Notes: generated by a model not told the origin, from the sequence alone. A DNA stretch of 64,000 nucleotides from Isoetes taiwanensis (GCA_021234155.1 JAJEKV010000100.1:3260116-3324115), one strand, 5' to 3'; counted from the stretch's first letter, positions 48,216 to 61,690 are shown. Program-made: numbers and translations.

Positions 48216-51200
48216 TTTTATATGTATATCCATATTTATCTTCTCATAATTATGGAAATGTCTAGTAGAGCATGGCACTTGCCTTAATGCACTTAGATAA
48301 AACATATTGCTTGAAGGATTTAAGTTGGAAAGATATTAGAGCTTTGAAGTGGAAAATATCCTTATAAAGTTGAAAGCATTTGCATGCATGTTTCTTAGGA
48401 TGCATGTGAGACACGTTGGCTTTTAGAAAGCAAAAAGGCTTGCATGCATTGTTTAGCAAAGTTCTTTTGTTTTTATGATAACGTATATTTTATATCATCA
48501 CAAGGCTTGTAATAAAACTTGTCACAAAGCTTGTGATAAAACTTGTGGCATGGAGTTGGCAACTTCCAAGGTACGTGCTAGTGTGCTTTTATAATATTAT
48601 ATACACAGGTCATGGGATGTCCATTACGAAATTGGGAATTACCAAGGTCATTTAGTATTTTCATTTCCTAGACCAAAAAAGTGGTCCGTTGATGGCAATA
48701 CCCTAAATCCGGCATCTACGATGGTGTTTAGGATGCCACCGAATAAGGGTGGGACCGATGATAATCCTTAACCAATGGATACATCTTGCTTCTCGGCATG
48801 ATTTGAATTCGGATATGGAGCCTGCAAAAAGTTCTGGCACAAGATACTGAAGAGACTTCTAGTTTTCGGGAATGAACATGGCGGGCCGTGACCGACAATA
48901 GCTTTTAGCACAAGGCAAGTTTTAACCAGTAATCTAAAGCTTAGGGTAGCGGATATCTTTGGGTATACAGGATTTAGCCAAAATCCTTCACATGCATGTA
49001 GTGATGTTGCAGCATTTAACTATGTGTACTCTAGTCGATAACTTTTCCCACCAAATCTTCTAAGGGCGTTGAAAAATGTATGGGTATGAATATGACTCAG
49101 ATGGAGTCTCTGTTAGTTCAGATTCGATGGCCATTTGATAGAGGATCGAAATACATTATTTGTCCATTCAAGAATCATCCGAGATCATGGAGGAGATGCA
49201 AAGCGAGAAACACTAATGGGCAGCGCCCTCTACAAGAAGATACAATGAGGTTTGATTTTGGGTATTTAATTATTTTAAGAAAGGGATAACAATACTTAAT
49301 TGATTTTATTTGAAATCTGGCCTCGATGGAATGGAATCATGGATGTAGATACCACCTTTTGCATGTGCTTTAATACTTTGGCGGGATATGGGCTCTTTAC
49401 AAGTGATTTTGCTTAATATAGCTTGCTTTATCTGAAAAAATATACAAGTTCTATAATTTTACTTCTAGTTTAGTCTACTCTTGAGCTTTTTATTTTGGTA
49501 AGGAGCAAAAAGGTTACAAATGGTGACCGGTGAAGAACGAGAAACCAGCTGTACCTTTTGGCCCTTGCACTCTTACCCTTTTCGGGGCTAACGATTAATC
49601 TTGATTGGTCGCAGGTACTTGGTTTCTCTTCTATTTGTCGCTTTTTTGCTGTTTTCTGGATTAAGGGCTTGAGGATGGACTATTGATGTTTTGAGTATGA
49701 AGAATCAGCAAAGTGAACAAGTAATATCTACCCTTTATATGAAGATACTGATCGATGTGAAGTAAAGATCTTCGATACATAATGTTTGAACATTTTCATT
49801 TTTATCTCACGAGTCTTGGGAGTTGTCAATGATTTACATTTTCTAATAGTTCATCTCTCGATTGATAAAGTCATGAGAACACTTCATGTCTAGAGTATGT
49901 CTTTAAATAGGTTTGAAAAACTTTCTACATTTTGCTGGTTATGGCAGGAATATGACACGTGAAGTATCGCATTCTAAAAATAGAAAATATCTATTTGTGA
50001 ACATGCACTTTTGGCTTTTTCATACATGTTTTCCTAAACTATTGCATATGGCTGGAAAAGAAATGACAAAATAACAGAATTACAATGTAATGGAAAGTGT
50101 TCTTTTTGTGATTTGATATCAGGAAGCTTTATGAGAAATTTAAATGATATTTATGCTGGTCATGATAACAATATGGTTTAAAATAGCTTTTATCTATGTC
50201 TATGATCATGTAGACAATACAATATCTCTAAGACCAGCATGGTGGAAATTTATTGCAACAAAGAAATGTATTGCATAAGGAAAAAGTCTATTATGCTGGC
50301 TGAATGTACTTGAGGTTGTAAAGGATATACAGTATGTTTAGGCATATGAGTTTAATACATAAATTTGGGTGTACAAATGCCAACAGGGACTTTGGTCTTA
50401 GTTTGGGCAGATAATACTACCATAGGGATTGACCTTGGTAGATGCTCCTGCTAGTTGACTGAGGTTAAGGCTAGCTGTGACCGGGTTTTTTTAGATACTT
50501 CTGTTCATTGGTCTTACCAGTGACATTTTGTATCCCAAATTTTGATATTTAGCCCATTTGTTTTATGACTACTGTTTATTCAAGTTTGGTTTATTCACAT
50601 TTAACATGTGTATAACTGCATTATATTCCAGGAGAGAGACATGCAGATGCCACTATCTTTACCAACATGGAAAAAAGATCGTGCCGACCTAGGATATTGC
50701 AGCATAAAAATTGACTACCCCAGCTATGCGGTCCAGACTGTTCTGGGTTGTATAAAAGATGTCAAAGCACATGAATATATCATACAAAGAGAGAACACCA
50801 GAAAGGAGAAAGTTATATTATTTACTGGAAAGATACGAGTATTCCATACCTCTGGAGTAAGGAGCAAATATTCACGCTTCATGTGCTGCTCAATTTGATA
50901 TTCTACAACATGACTTTGAACTCAAGCATTGCGACAACAATGTAAAGGTTTTCTTGTGCATTTTTGCTGGATAATCAACAAATACAGAAACTGTTTAATA
51001 TTGCAGTAATTTTATCCATATGGCTTACGGATATAGCTGCACTTGGCTGTGGAATATTGTATGTCTACTTACATGAATCAGATGCTAGTGCATTTGGCTA
51101 TGGAATACAGTAAATCTACCTATACAGGTCAGATGCTAGAGGTTGATGTGCCCAAGGAAAGACCTATACTATGGTGATGAACTAGTTGGCCCACATATTT

Positions 51201-51565
51201 GGTGCAAAGAACTAAATGGTCTATGAGATGGAGGAGCAACAACATTAAATCCCCATCATATGCAAGTTGGTGGTATCTGGATATAACTGTTCTGTTGAAA
51301 TAAAACATCTTAATACAAACGATTATGCCACTCGGCTTTTTGTCTTACAATGCCACTTGGCTTTATGTCTAAAATGCCACTCGGCCTGCTACTTTTCTTC
51401 ACTTTTATTCACCAGGGTATAAGACTAGAAACTGCAGCAGAGTTTGTGGTTCAAGAAATAATGGGATAGGGTAGACCTCTGCTGTAATGGTAGGGGTCTG
51501 CCCTCCCTAGTATTACAGTTTCTTCAACAAAGAGGTCTTCTCTCTCCTACGGTTGGAGGTAGGAT
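48216..51565. repeat. T-U tandem unit 2 (3.35 kb, complete)
   Basis: Complete T (48216-49660) plus U (49661-51565). It shows the empty LTR insertion site as GGATTAAGGGCTTGAGG at about 49658. U here has intact CAG/CTG at many places where unit 1 shows altered triplets. Confidence 0.88.
50641..50898 (+). CDS. Unrecognised exon-like frame in U (unit 2)
   Basis: Copy of the frame at 47282-47542, with the same acceptor-like TATATTCCAG upstream. After KVILF it reads TGKIRVFHTSGVRSKYSRF in this copy. Function unknown. Confidence 0.3.
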   Translation: MQMPLSLPTWKKDRADLGYCSIKIDYPSYAVQTVLGCIKDVKAHEYIIQRENTRKEKVILFTGKIRVFHTSGVRSKYSRFMCCSI

Positions 51566-53748
51566 TTTTTTATATGTATATCCATATTTATCTTCTCATA
51601 ATTATGGAAATGTCTAGTAGAGCATGGCACTTGCCTTAATGCACTTAGATAAAACATATTGCTTGAAGGATTTAAGTTGGAAAGATATTAGAGCTTTGAA
51701 GTGGAAAATATCCTTATAAAGTTGAAAGCATCTGCATGCATGTTTCTTAGGATGCATGTGAGACACGTTGGCTTTTAGAAAGCAAAAAGGCTTGCATGCA
51801 TTGTTTAGCAAAGTTCTTTTGTTTTTATGATAACGTATATTTTATATCATCACAAGGCTTGTAATAAAACTTGTCACAAAGCTTGTGATAAAACTTGTGG
51901 CATGGAGTTGGCAACTTCCAAGGTACGTGCTAGTGTGCTTTTATAATATTATATACACAGGTCATGGGATGTCCATTACGAAATTGGGAATTACCAAGGT
52001 CATTTAGTATTTTCATTTCCTAGACCAAAAAGTGGTGGATTGATGGCAATACCCTAAATCCCGGCATCTACGATGGTGTTTAGGATGCCACTTAGAATAA
52101 AGGGTGGGACCGATGATAATCCTTAACCAATGGATACATCTTGCTTCTCGGCATGATTTGAATTCGGATATGGAGCCTGCAAAAAGTTCTGGCACAAGAT
52201 ACTGAAGAGACTTCTAGTTTTCGGGAATGAACATGGCGGCTGCACTGACAATAGCTTTTAGCACAAGGCAAGTTTTAACTTCAGTAATCTAAAGCTTAGG
52301 GTAGCGGATATCTTTGGTATACGAGATTTAGCCAAAATCCTTCACATGCATGTAGTGACTGCTTGACATTTAACTATGTGTACTCTAGTCAAGAACTTTT
52401 CCCACCAAATCTTCTAAGGGCGTGAAAAAATGTATGGGTATGAATATGACTCGGATGGAGTCTCTGTTAGTTCAGATTCGATGGCCATTTGATAGAGGAC
52501 GAAATACATTATTTGTCCATTCAAGAATCATCGAGATCATGGAGGAGATGCAAAGCGAAACACTAATGGGCAAAAACGCCCTCTACAAGAAGATACAATG
52601 AGGTTTGATTTTGGGTATTTAATTATTTTAAGAAAGGGATAACAATACGAATTGATTTTATTTGAAATCGGCCTCGATGGAATGGAATCATGGATGTAGA
52701 TACCACCTTTTGCATGTGCTTTAATACTTTGGCGGGATATGGGCTCTTTACAAGTGATTTTGCTTAATATAGCTTGCTTTATGCTGAAAATATACAAGTT
52801 CTATAATTTTACTTCTAGTTTAGTCTACTCTTGAGCTTTTTATTTTGGTAAGGAGCAAAAGGTTACAAATGGTGACCAGGTGAAGAACCAGAAACCAGGC
52901 ATACCTTTTGGCCCTTGCACTCTTACCCTTTTTCAGGGCTAACAAGAAAATCTTGATTGCCGGTGTACTTGGTTTCTCTTCTATTTGTCGCTTTTTTTTT
53001 TTTTTTTCTCGGATTAAGGGCTTGAGGATGGACTATTGATGTTTTGAGTATGAAGAATCAGCAAAGTGAACAAGTAATATCTACCCTTTATATGAAGATA
53101 CTGATCGATGTGAAGTAAAGATCTTTCATATAATGTTTTAACATTTTCATTTTTATCTACGAGTCTTGGGAGTTGTCAATGAATTACATTTTCTAATAGT
53201 TCATCTTCTATTGTGATTGATAAAGTCATGAGAACACTTCATGTCTAGAGTATGTCTTTAAACAGGTTTGAAAAACTTTCTACATTTTGCTGGTTATGGC
53301 AGGAATATGACACGTGAAGTATCGCATTCTAAAAATAGAAAATATCTATTTGTGAACATGCACTTTTGGCTTTTTCATACATGTTTTCCTAAACTATTGC
53401 ATATGGCTGGAAAAAGAAATGACAAAATAACGTAATTACAATGTAATGGAAAGTGTTCTTTTTGTGATTTGATATCAGGAAGCTTTATGAGAAATTTAAA
53501 TGATATTTATCTTTGGTCATGATATCAATATGGTTTAAAATAGCTTTTATTTATGTCTATGATCATGTAGACAATACAATATCTCTAAGGAAAAAGACCA
53601 GCATGGTGGATTAATGTTTAGGCATATAGTTTAATAATAAATTTGGGTGTACAAATGCCAATGGGGACTTTGGTCTTAGTTTGGGCGGATAATACTACCA
53701 TAGGGATTGACCTTGGTAGATGCCCTAGTTGGTGAGGTTAAGGAGTGT

Positions 53749-53749
<1 letters not shown>
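51566..53749. repeat. T-U tandem unit 3 (truncated)
   Basis: T is complete (51566-53010). U follows, with an internal deletion near 53590-53612 relative to units 1 and 2, and stops at GTTAAGG (about 53743), where the poly-A tail of L1-C begins. No remaining U sequence is seen on the far side of L1-C. Confidence 0.85.

Positions 53750-53779
<30 letters not shown>
53750..53779 (-). other. Poly(A) tail of L1-C
   Basis: Thirty consecutive T on the plus strand directly at the junction with T-U unit 3. It marks the 3' end of the minus-strand LINE. Confidence 0.85.
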
Positions 53780-53780
<1 letters not shown>

Positions 53781-55471
53781 TTAATAATAATAGTAATAAA
53801 AATCTGAGAGAGTCCCCAATGGGGCAAATAGGAAGCATTAGGGCTATTATATGGGTTCTCTATGCATCATGATGTGCGTACTAAGGGAAGTCCTATTCCA
53901 CAACGACATAATGGTAGAGACCCTATCTCTGGTCGATTACTCAGATTGCTTTCTCCACTAAACTCAAAGCTGTTCCACCATTAGATCTATCATGAAAGTC
54001 ACGGGTCCTCGAGCTCATCCAATGGCACTTAAAGTAGTTATAGAATCCCTCAATCTTACCAATTCGTCCAATCCCTATTGTAACTCATCCCCATTTTCTG
54101 TGGTGGGACAATGCCATTAAAGCAACTTCCTTATTAAAAGACTCTTAAGTTTCTCAATAGAGATAGATTGCCCCCAAAGTGACATCGCATCGATGCCTCC
54201 ATATAATCAGGAGAGCCACACTAACGGGGAGGCGTCAATACAATCTAAATGCGAGATCATAACAACATTGGCCATCGAAGTTGATGCATATCTTGATCTC
54301 ATAATAGGGCATACCCAAAACGAACTTCGGTAATTCTTGGGCCGAGAAGAAGAGGTGTGAAAGAGATTCGCTCTTTGGCACCCGGAGGAGGACACAGTGC
54401 GAAGACACAATTCCTCTATGGACCCAGCTTCACTTTAGTGTTGAGACCTCCTTGGAGAGCCTCCCATCTAAAAAATTGTATTCTCCTAGAGCATACGGTT
54501 TTCGGGGAGTTTGCTAAGAGGAGCTTAGCCATTTGAACCATTCATTTGGAGCCTAGCCCTGCTTTAAGAGGGGAGTCATCAGAAAAGAGCCCGATATATA
54601 CTTGCAACATTGTATGTCTCCTTGCACGCACAAGACCACTTTTCCTCGGGACCGGTAGACCACGAGAGAAGCTTAACATTATCTAGGATCTTTTCGTAGT
54701 ATCTTTCTATCACCCTCCCACGCTCTTTGCACTTTGAGTCTAAATTCCATCCAAGATATCCATCTATCGTTTTCCCAAAGATCTTTGCAATTTTAAGATC
54801 CCATGGTCTCGCCATTTCTTAAAGATCGAGGATGAACTAATGCCAAGGGGCGTCCATTCTCTTCCCATACATGAGTGTTCGAGAATATACCGACTTTCCC
54901 GGCCTCTCGAGGTATAGTCATGGGGAACATCTTGTTTGCACCTCCCTCAAGCATGAAGAAGGCGCCTCATGACCGGGGGAGGTGCGGGGCCACCTTAAAA
55001 TTACAAAAAAGGCTCCTAGTTCATCCCTAGGAAGAGATGGTTTACCATGAATCTTTACCTGAGATCAAACCCGATTGCTTAACAAATGCAGGCGGGAGAT
55101 GTATCCCCTTGTAAAACTTCGCCCGGACAAATCTAGCCGCCCGAGCTTGAGCACGTGTGAAAGGGTCCTTACATCCAATCCCTCCATCCCTTTTATCCCT
55201 ACATAGCTCGGACCAAGCAACTTTAGCCATACCCCCAAATAAACTTTCTAATGATAACTTTGTATTTGATTATATATTCCTTTACGGGCTAGACTACGGC
55301 GAGGAATATATGTGAGAAGCTGGCGAACAACATTAGCAAGCTGTTACTCTTCCTTCCTTTCTGAGATAATCCTTTAGATGACCATAACCCAACCTTTTTT
55401 CTAAGTTTGTCTAGAATAGGGGCCCGAGACCCTTCATATTATCCGAGGCAGAGAGGGGCAAACCCAACGAC

Positions 55472-56339
55472 TTAATTGTTTCCCCTGCGACCCACATTTG
55501 GGAAGCCCAATCCATTAGCACGAGGGTCAATATCTCCCTCTAAAGCCCATAGAGCGGAACATTTGGTGGCATTTAGCCCTATGCACGATATAACCTCAAA
55601 AGCAATCAATATCTCACGAAAGGAATGAAAGGCGCCATCGTCATACCTGAGGAACATAAAGGTGTCATCCGCATATTGCATGATTGTGAGTTTTTCGGCT
55701 TGATTCGGTAGAACCAGACCATTGATGCCCCCTTCCAGTACTTTGAGATTAACCATCCTTGTGAGAAGGTTGGCCATAATTAGAAAAAGGTATGGGGCAA
55801 GCGGGCAACCCTGCCTAATACCCTTCACGAGGTCAAAAGACCCGGAAGGTTCACCATTAACCAAAACAGATGTAGAGGCAAATTTGTTCATTCCCATTGA
55901 GATGTCGATGAACTGCTTATTGAAACCCATGTGGCTCATAACTTCTCGCAGGCCATCCCACCTAAGGGAATCGTAGGCCTTTCTAAAATCCATCTTAACA
56001 AGTACACAATTTTTGGTGTGGATGCACCAATGCAAAACCTTCTTCTCTAGCCGCTAGGTAATTGTCCAAAATATACCTACCTGGCAGAAAAGCTGATTGC
56101 TCCTTTCCAATAACTCTGTTCAAGATAGGCTTAAGACGGTTGGCGATGCCTTTCATGATAACCTTATATAAGACATTTGTTAGTGCAATGGGACGCCACT
56201 CTCCAAGTGATTGAGGTCTAGAGACTTTTGGGACCAAGGTGATGAATCCTGCCGCTAGAGTTGGATGTAACGAGCAAGAGGACCAAGCCCAAAAGCGACC
56301 TCCACAAAGTCTGGTCCAAGGCGTCCCAAAACTCCACAA
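55472..56339 (-). pseudogene. L1-C reverse transcriptase
   Basis: Two overlapping frames (56339-55995 and 56035-55472) joined by one frameshift give AAGFITLVPKVSRPQSLGEW, RPIALTNVLYKVIMKGIANR, EQSAFLPGRYILDN, VLVKMDFRKAYDSLRWDGL (motif A), VKGIRQGCPLAPYLFLIMAN (motif B) and LTIMQYADDTFMFLRY (motif C, YADD intact). This is a typical plant L1 RT that copies LINE RNA at a nicked target. Downstream (55230-55042) KVAWSELCRDKRDGGIGCKD belongs to the C-terminal region of the same ORF2. Confidence 0.88.
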
Positions 56340-56938
56340 AAGAATTCAGGAGGGAAGCCATCGGGGCACGGGGACTTACCAGGAAGAGAGAGCATAGTAC
56401 TTTAAATATCTCCTCTGCCCGGTGGCCTTGATGAGAGTGTGGTTGTCATCTGCGGTAATCTTATGTGCCCACTCAATTTGGGCCAACCAAAGAGAGGTTT
56501 GGGATTGATAAGAAGATGGGAGATTATGCGCTTTGAATTGAGCACGAAAGCTGTCCCGAATAAACGCCTTGATAGCCCGGGATCGAGAAAGTATATTTTG
56601 ACAGGTTATCTTTAATTGAAGTAATATTGTTCTCTGCTAATCGGCCCCTGCCATTCTAAAAAGCACTTAGAGTTTTCATGATCGACTCTGCGTACCACTT
56701 TGTTTTAGAGCGAACCGCAGCCCCCCGGCTTCCTCCTCCTCAATAGCTTTGGCTTTTATTTCCAGTTCCTCCTCTAAGGATTGTTTGTCTGTTATGGGGA
56801 TCAAATAATGAGATCTGCTTGGCTGCCCTTAGAAGGTTGTACCCGACATTTTTTTTTCTTTCTTGAATTTCAAGCATTCCTCCTTGCCCCATTTCTTGAT
56901 CCACATCTTCATAAGGCTGATCTTTTTAACCCAAGCCT

Positions 56939-57788
56939 TCATGGAAGGTAGGCATTCGTATTAGTTAGAGAAGCCAGGAAAGTCCTAAAGGGTCTGCAGA
57001 ATGCCTCCTTCCCTAATAGGGAGGTATTGAACTTGAAAGGCACATTCCCTCCTCTTCTTTTAGTAGGGATGCTCTCCAACACTAACTTTTGTGGCACATG
57101 GTCTGAATGAGAGAAAGCAAGCTCTCCTTCAACATAACATCTGTCCATGAAGGAGGCTGTCCTATTAGCCATGTAGAACTGTCTAGTAAGCAGATATACT
57201 GTCATGCCCCTTACATTTTATTAGACCAGGAGAATGCACGGCGTTAGATGGAGGAATTAGGGAGAAGCCTTATTTGTTTAGAAGTGAGTTCCACGTAACT
57301 TCCTCCTCTTGTAGCAAATTCCTGTGCAACCCAATTTTTTGATCCCATACATCTGTCATATTCAGATCCCCTCCAAGGACCCAATTTTCAACTCCAAAAC
57401 CCTGATGAGTTATCCAGAGCTCTATCTCTCTCCACATAGCTGCCCTTTCTGGGGTATATTAGAGGCATAAATGTTGATGAGCCCCCACATACAATTATTT
57501 GTTTCAAAAATTACAACCTGCCATCTACCACTTCCCCCTGCATATTGATATTTTTGGACTTGTCCCTTCCATAAGATACAGGTGCCTCCTTTAGTTCCTT
57601 CAGCCGCACAACTAAAGGAGGAGTAATTACCTCAACCCAAGCGCCAATGGACTGGCCTCAAAGTGCGGAAGTCTATGCTCACGAAGAAGGATGACATCCG
57701 CCTTCATAGACACGATAATTTGCTAACACTTTCGACCACGCTTAAGAACACCCTTGATGCCACGCAAATTCCATGAGACAATAATCAT
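56939..57788 (-). pseudogene. L1-C endonuclease (start of ORF2)
   Basis: ORF2 opens at the ATG at 57788 with MIIVSWNLRGIKGVLKRGRK (catalytic Asn), then a TAG. Further frames give GVENWVLGGDLNMTD (about 57400-57356) and ELAFSHSDHVPQKLVL (SDH motif, about 57125-57078). The APE-type endonuclease is recognisable but interrupted by several stops and frameshifts. Confidence 0.8.
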
Positions 57789-57946
57789 GAGTTAAAAGTT
57801 GTGGGGACTGACCCGCTATCTGATTATCATCGTGAGTTGCTAAAGGAAGAGGTCGAAGCTTTCTTCCTTTTCATCTCACACGAGTTATCACGGACTCATA
57901 TTTGCATCAAGCTTATTTTTCTTCCCAAGTAGAGCAAATGGATTCT

Positions 57947-59434
57947 CTAGCATCTCCCGTCATCTGTTGTACCTATTTCATTATCTGCCCGGTTAGGTTG
58001 CCTTTTTGATTCCCGAGGCGGTTCAAGAAGCCTTGCTCCTCGAGTATTCTTGGTTATCAAACTGCGAGAGCCCCCTTCTCGATGAAGAAACCCCGAAATA
58101 TATTTAGGCAGAGTGACATTGGTTGAGGGGAGTCTGCACATTTTGAGTTCACCATGTCATGAGAGCCTCTGGGTTTCCTGGCCAAATTTCTAGCTCTTAT
58201 ACCATGTTTGGAGGCCACCACTTGCCATTGAGTCTCCCCACCCAGGGTGTCCACTTTAGAACATGGCACACTCGGGGTCGCGTTTCCACACACACCGGAT
58301 GAAGAAGGGGTAGCAAAAGCTGGTGCGGGAGCGGGAGTAAATGGGGGAGTGACCGCAACGTGGAGGGGAACATGTGTCCCTTGAGGGGCTTCCTCCTGTG
58401 TGTCGTCCTCGATCCACATGCACATGTTCTCTGTCATTGCCCTCGGAGGCATTTTGATCATTGACGTTTGTCTGGCTTGGTTTGATCACTTCTTCTAGTT
58501 CCACATTTGGGAACATCTTCCTTATTTCCCATCCATTTAATAGCTTGAGTAAAAACTTAAAGCAGCACATACCACTTTTCACAGTCACTCCTTTGGGGAT
58601 CTGCGTGTTAGCTGTGATGGCAACACAAATTCTAGGCCCTTTGGCGATAGAGTGAGATACATATGAGCCTAGCGTGTTGGCAATAGACTTTAGGAACTCA
58701 GGGACTAGTAGGTGCCGGTGGAAGATACTCTATTTCAAACCAGCAAGGGATTTTGATAGCGGAGAGCTTGTCAGGGAGAAACCCTGGTGTGTAGAACTGG
58801 TACAAAATGAAGCTTCCTGCAAATGGGTCTGCTGCACGGGCAATTAATCTATCCACAACTGCCTCACTGTCAAACATGATGAGAAAAAAGTTGTTACCCA
58901 GTGCCTTTAGCGATTGGTGTTGGGGCAAACCTAACCTCTTGAGGGTGGTGATAGCCATGAGTTTAACTGCGCAAGTCCGGGGAAGCCCCGATAAAGAAGC
59001 CCACTCTTGGCCGCGAGATCAAACTTTCCGGATACCTTTTGTGCATCTCGTGATCAATTCTGACCAGCTGGAAAATTACCTTCTATCTCCACATTCTTGC
59101 CATTGACCAATCCGGGCTCGGTGTTTGTAGTTACTACCCCGGGGTTTTCAGACGAGACCTTTCTCAGTAATGCTTGGAGAGCCTCGCGACTCTTGTGTGC
59201 TACGTTAGTAGCATGAGTTTGCTTTTGAATCCACTCAGAGAATCTCGGCTTGTTCACTATTCTCACTGAATCCTGTCCTTTCCAAGCTGAACCCTTTGAA
59301 TGATTCACCCTGTTTTGTGTAAAATTCCCTTGGCAAGCATCACTCCCATCCTTATGATGCTCTGATCCAATATTCTTTCCCCTATTTGCGAAAATCTCTG
59401 CGTTATGTTTTCCTTCCTGTAAGGCTTCTGCCAA
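57947..59434 (-). pseudogene. L1-C ORF1 with DUF4283-like domain
   Basis: The N-terminal frame 59434-59054 (MAEALQEGKHNAEIFANRGK, polar) is followed at 58958-58698 by a DUF4283-like domain (LKRLGLPQHQSLKALGNNFF, LIMFDSEAVVDRLIARA, FYTPGFLPDKLSAIKIPCWF). The rest of that domain is at 58655-58461 (ARICVAIT-like sequence, GVTVKSGMCCFKFLLKL), then a Pro/Ser-rich C-terminal part. Plant L1 ORF1 proteins have this architecture and act as RNA-binding nucleocapsid-like proteins. At least two frameshifts. Confidence 0.75.
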
Positions 59435-59500
59435 TATTGCGGATCTACATTACGCTAGTTTACTATTTGCTTCCATTGCTATCTCTTTGCCCGGTTACTA

Positions 59501-61124
59501 CATCTTCCATGGTTGAGTCAGATGTATTTGGTGAAACGGATCCTTTCGCCCATTCTCACTCATTCTTGTTGCTACATCTCTCATGGTTGCGTCGACATTT
59601 CTACTTGAGTGGATTGTTTTACGCCCAATCACACTAACTCACGCCTCTGCTCCTAACATTGAGTTTTCGGTTTATTGATGGCCCCAAGAGCACTCACACA
59701 TGCAATGGGAGCCTGATCTTCCCTTCCTTTTAAGCGCCGCCTGCTCCATTTTCGTTTGCCCTTTTGGGGAGTGGTCTATGCTAAGCAAGCGAGAGACATT
59801 TGTAACTAGACTAGAGCTCTTATCGACAAAATATTGGATTGATTTACCTCTTGCGGGGCATAAGCCCGATTTTTGGATGTGATTATTTGGAAGCCCCATC
59901 ATTTGGGGATGGTTTCTGAGAGCCCCAATGGGTGGGTGGCTATTTGTTGGTGCACTTACGGACGTGGTAAAGGGAGAATCGGAGGGCCTCTTGCCCCGTT
60001 GGAATCACTGGGTCTAGCCAGGGCGATCTTTGGTCGCCGCCCGTGGAGCTGGCCGGCCTTGTTACTCAAAATCTTGGCAATCAATCGTCTCCGGCTACTA
60101 TTGCTTCAAATTGCTGCTGCGAGAATGTCGCTGAGCTCTGCCCGACTTGTTGTGTAGGGCACCATTCTTCCCTATTCTTCCTCCACTATTGTTTTTCTCT
60201 CGTATCATTTACCCTTATGCGGATCTCCTTCGCCATCGATTTCGCCCAATCTCTCTCAGGAAGAAGGGGCTTTTGCCTTATTTGCAAGCTTTCTTGTGTT
60301 TAATGAGCTAGGCGACACATGGAGGGTCATCATCGGGCCCCCGCGATCGAGGGTCTTCATCTGCGGCAGCTTCTTTGAGCTCGCTGCAATGGCCTTCGTT
60401 CGGGCGCCTAGCCTTAATAATACGTCAAGATCCATTATCGATCAACCTAAATCGAAGATGTTATTTTCGGCACCAAGTTACATTTATTTTGGCCCAAGTG
60501 TTTAAAGGCGAAGAGTACTTGTTCTCTCCAAGTTATTGAAGTTCAATTACTATATTCAGATTGAAGGTTTTCAAATATGAAGATTGCATATCAATGGTCA
60601 GTATTATCTTTTTGTTTATATGATGAAGACTATTTATCCTCCTATTCAAGTCAAACACTATATTATGAAGATCAAGATTATGTGGTTATTTCCAAGTTTC
60701 TTCAAGAATTCAAGCTATCAAAGGAAGTCGTACAAGTTTTCTCTTTTATCTTTTCTCATGGTGTGGAGAGGGGATTGAACGCCATGCCAAGGCAGAAGAG
60801 CGAGGGCGCCACTGATCTGGATGGGACTTGCCACCTTTGAAGTGATTACATTTATATGAAGCCATAGAATCGCCGACAGAGACAATGATGTTAGAGTTTT
60901 TAATTTTTATTTTCCCTGGAAGACTTCGAGATTTTTTTTTTTTTTTTTTTTTGTAGGCAAGTTTCCAGAGATGCTTTTGAAGAACTGAGGATATTTGAAT
61001 AATGGATTTTATTAAGTTACAGTGCTATTTTTATAGACCAACTAGCTTGAGCGAGTTTGATATATGTTTAGAAGACTATGTTTTGACGATTTTTGAAGAA
61101 TTCATCGGGATGATGAATACTCTT
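59501..61124. other. Unassigned region
   Basis: It may include the 5' UTR of L1-C. Open frames at 59873-60157 and 60577-60840 (+) show no family I recognise. A T run of about 19 lies at 60934-60952. Around 60580-60840 the DNA has a repetitive TCAAG/AAGATT texture seen in decayed retrotransposons. No gene is called. Confidence 0.5.
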
Positions 61125-61690
61125 GGGGGGGGGGGATAATGTAGTGTGGTTTATCTGTTCAATTTGGACATTTTGCAACAAATTGTCATATCAGATGTAT
61201 GTTTGATGATTAATTTGTTGAAGCTGGAGAAGATATTGTATCTTTTGGATGTTTTATAGTGTGGGAACTTGTATTTAGGCTTGAAGGAGTATTAAAGCCA
61301 TATGGTTGGAGTTATGATGAAGTGGCATGATCTCAAAGGCCATGTTAGTTATTGAAGATCTAATAGTGAAGATTGCTTGAAGATGAATGGTCAAGATTTG
61401 TTGTGTAAGTTTAAGAGGAGGGGTACGTCTCCTCATTCTCTCTCTCTCACTCTTGGTCTTGGAAGGAGATTATCTATTGTAGAGTGCATCTTCCATGGAA
61501 GAAATAATTGAAAATGATGAGGATGAACCTCCGAATTTACGAGCATGTGATTTGTATATTTCTATGTTGTATTTACTTAGCAATTTATTATCTTCCACAC
61601 TTAGTATTCTGAAAATAGGGTTTTGGATCTGAAAGCACTTTTGTGTCTTCGTTGCATGTTTTATCCAAGATTTTGCGAGTATTGATCTCT
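61125..61690 (+). mobile_element. Possible LTR retrotransposon 3' end (polypurine tract plus LTR-like sequence)
   Basis: Eleven consecutive G (61125-61135) are followed by ATAATGTAGTGTGG. A G-run polypurine tract followed by TG-starting sequence is usual at the 3' end of plant Ty1/copia elements. A polyadenylation-like AT-rich stretch follows near 61560-61600. No second LTR, target-site duplication or coding remnant is identified. Confidence 0.3.

Larger units (their letters stand above)
53750..59500 (-). mobile_element. L1-C LINE, minus strand, with poly(A) tail
   Basis: On the minus strand, in order, are ORF1 (about 59434-57947), ORF2 starting at the ATG at 57788 (endonuclease, RT, C-terminal zinc region), and a 30-nt poly(A) (T run 53750-53779 on the plus strand). 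Length and order fit a near full-length plant L1. It abuts truncated T-U unit 3 at its 3' end. The 5' end is not defined; about 59500 is an estimate. Many frameshifts. It is unrelated in detail to L1-A and L1-B. Confidence 0.85.
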
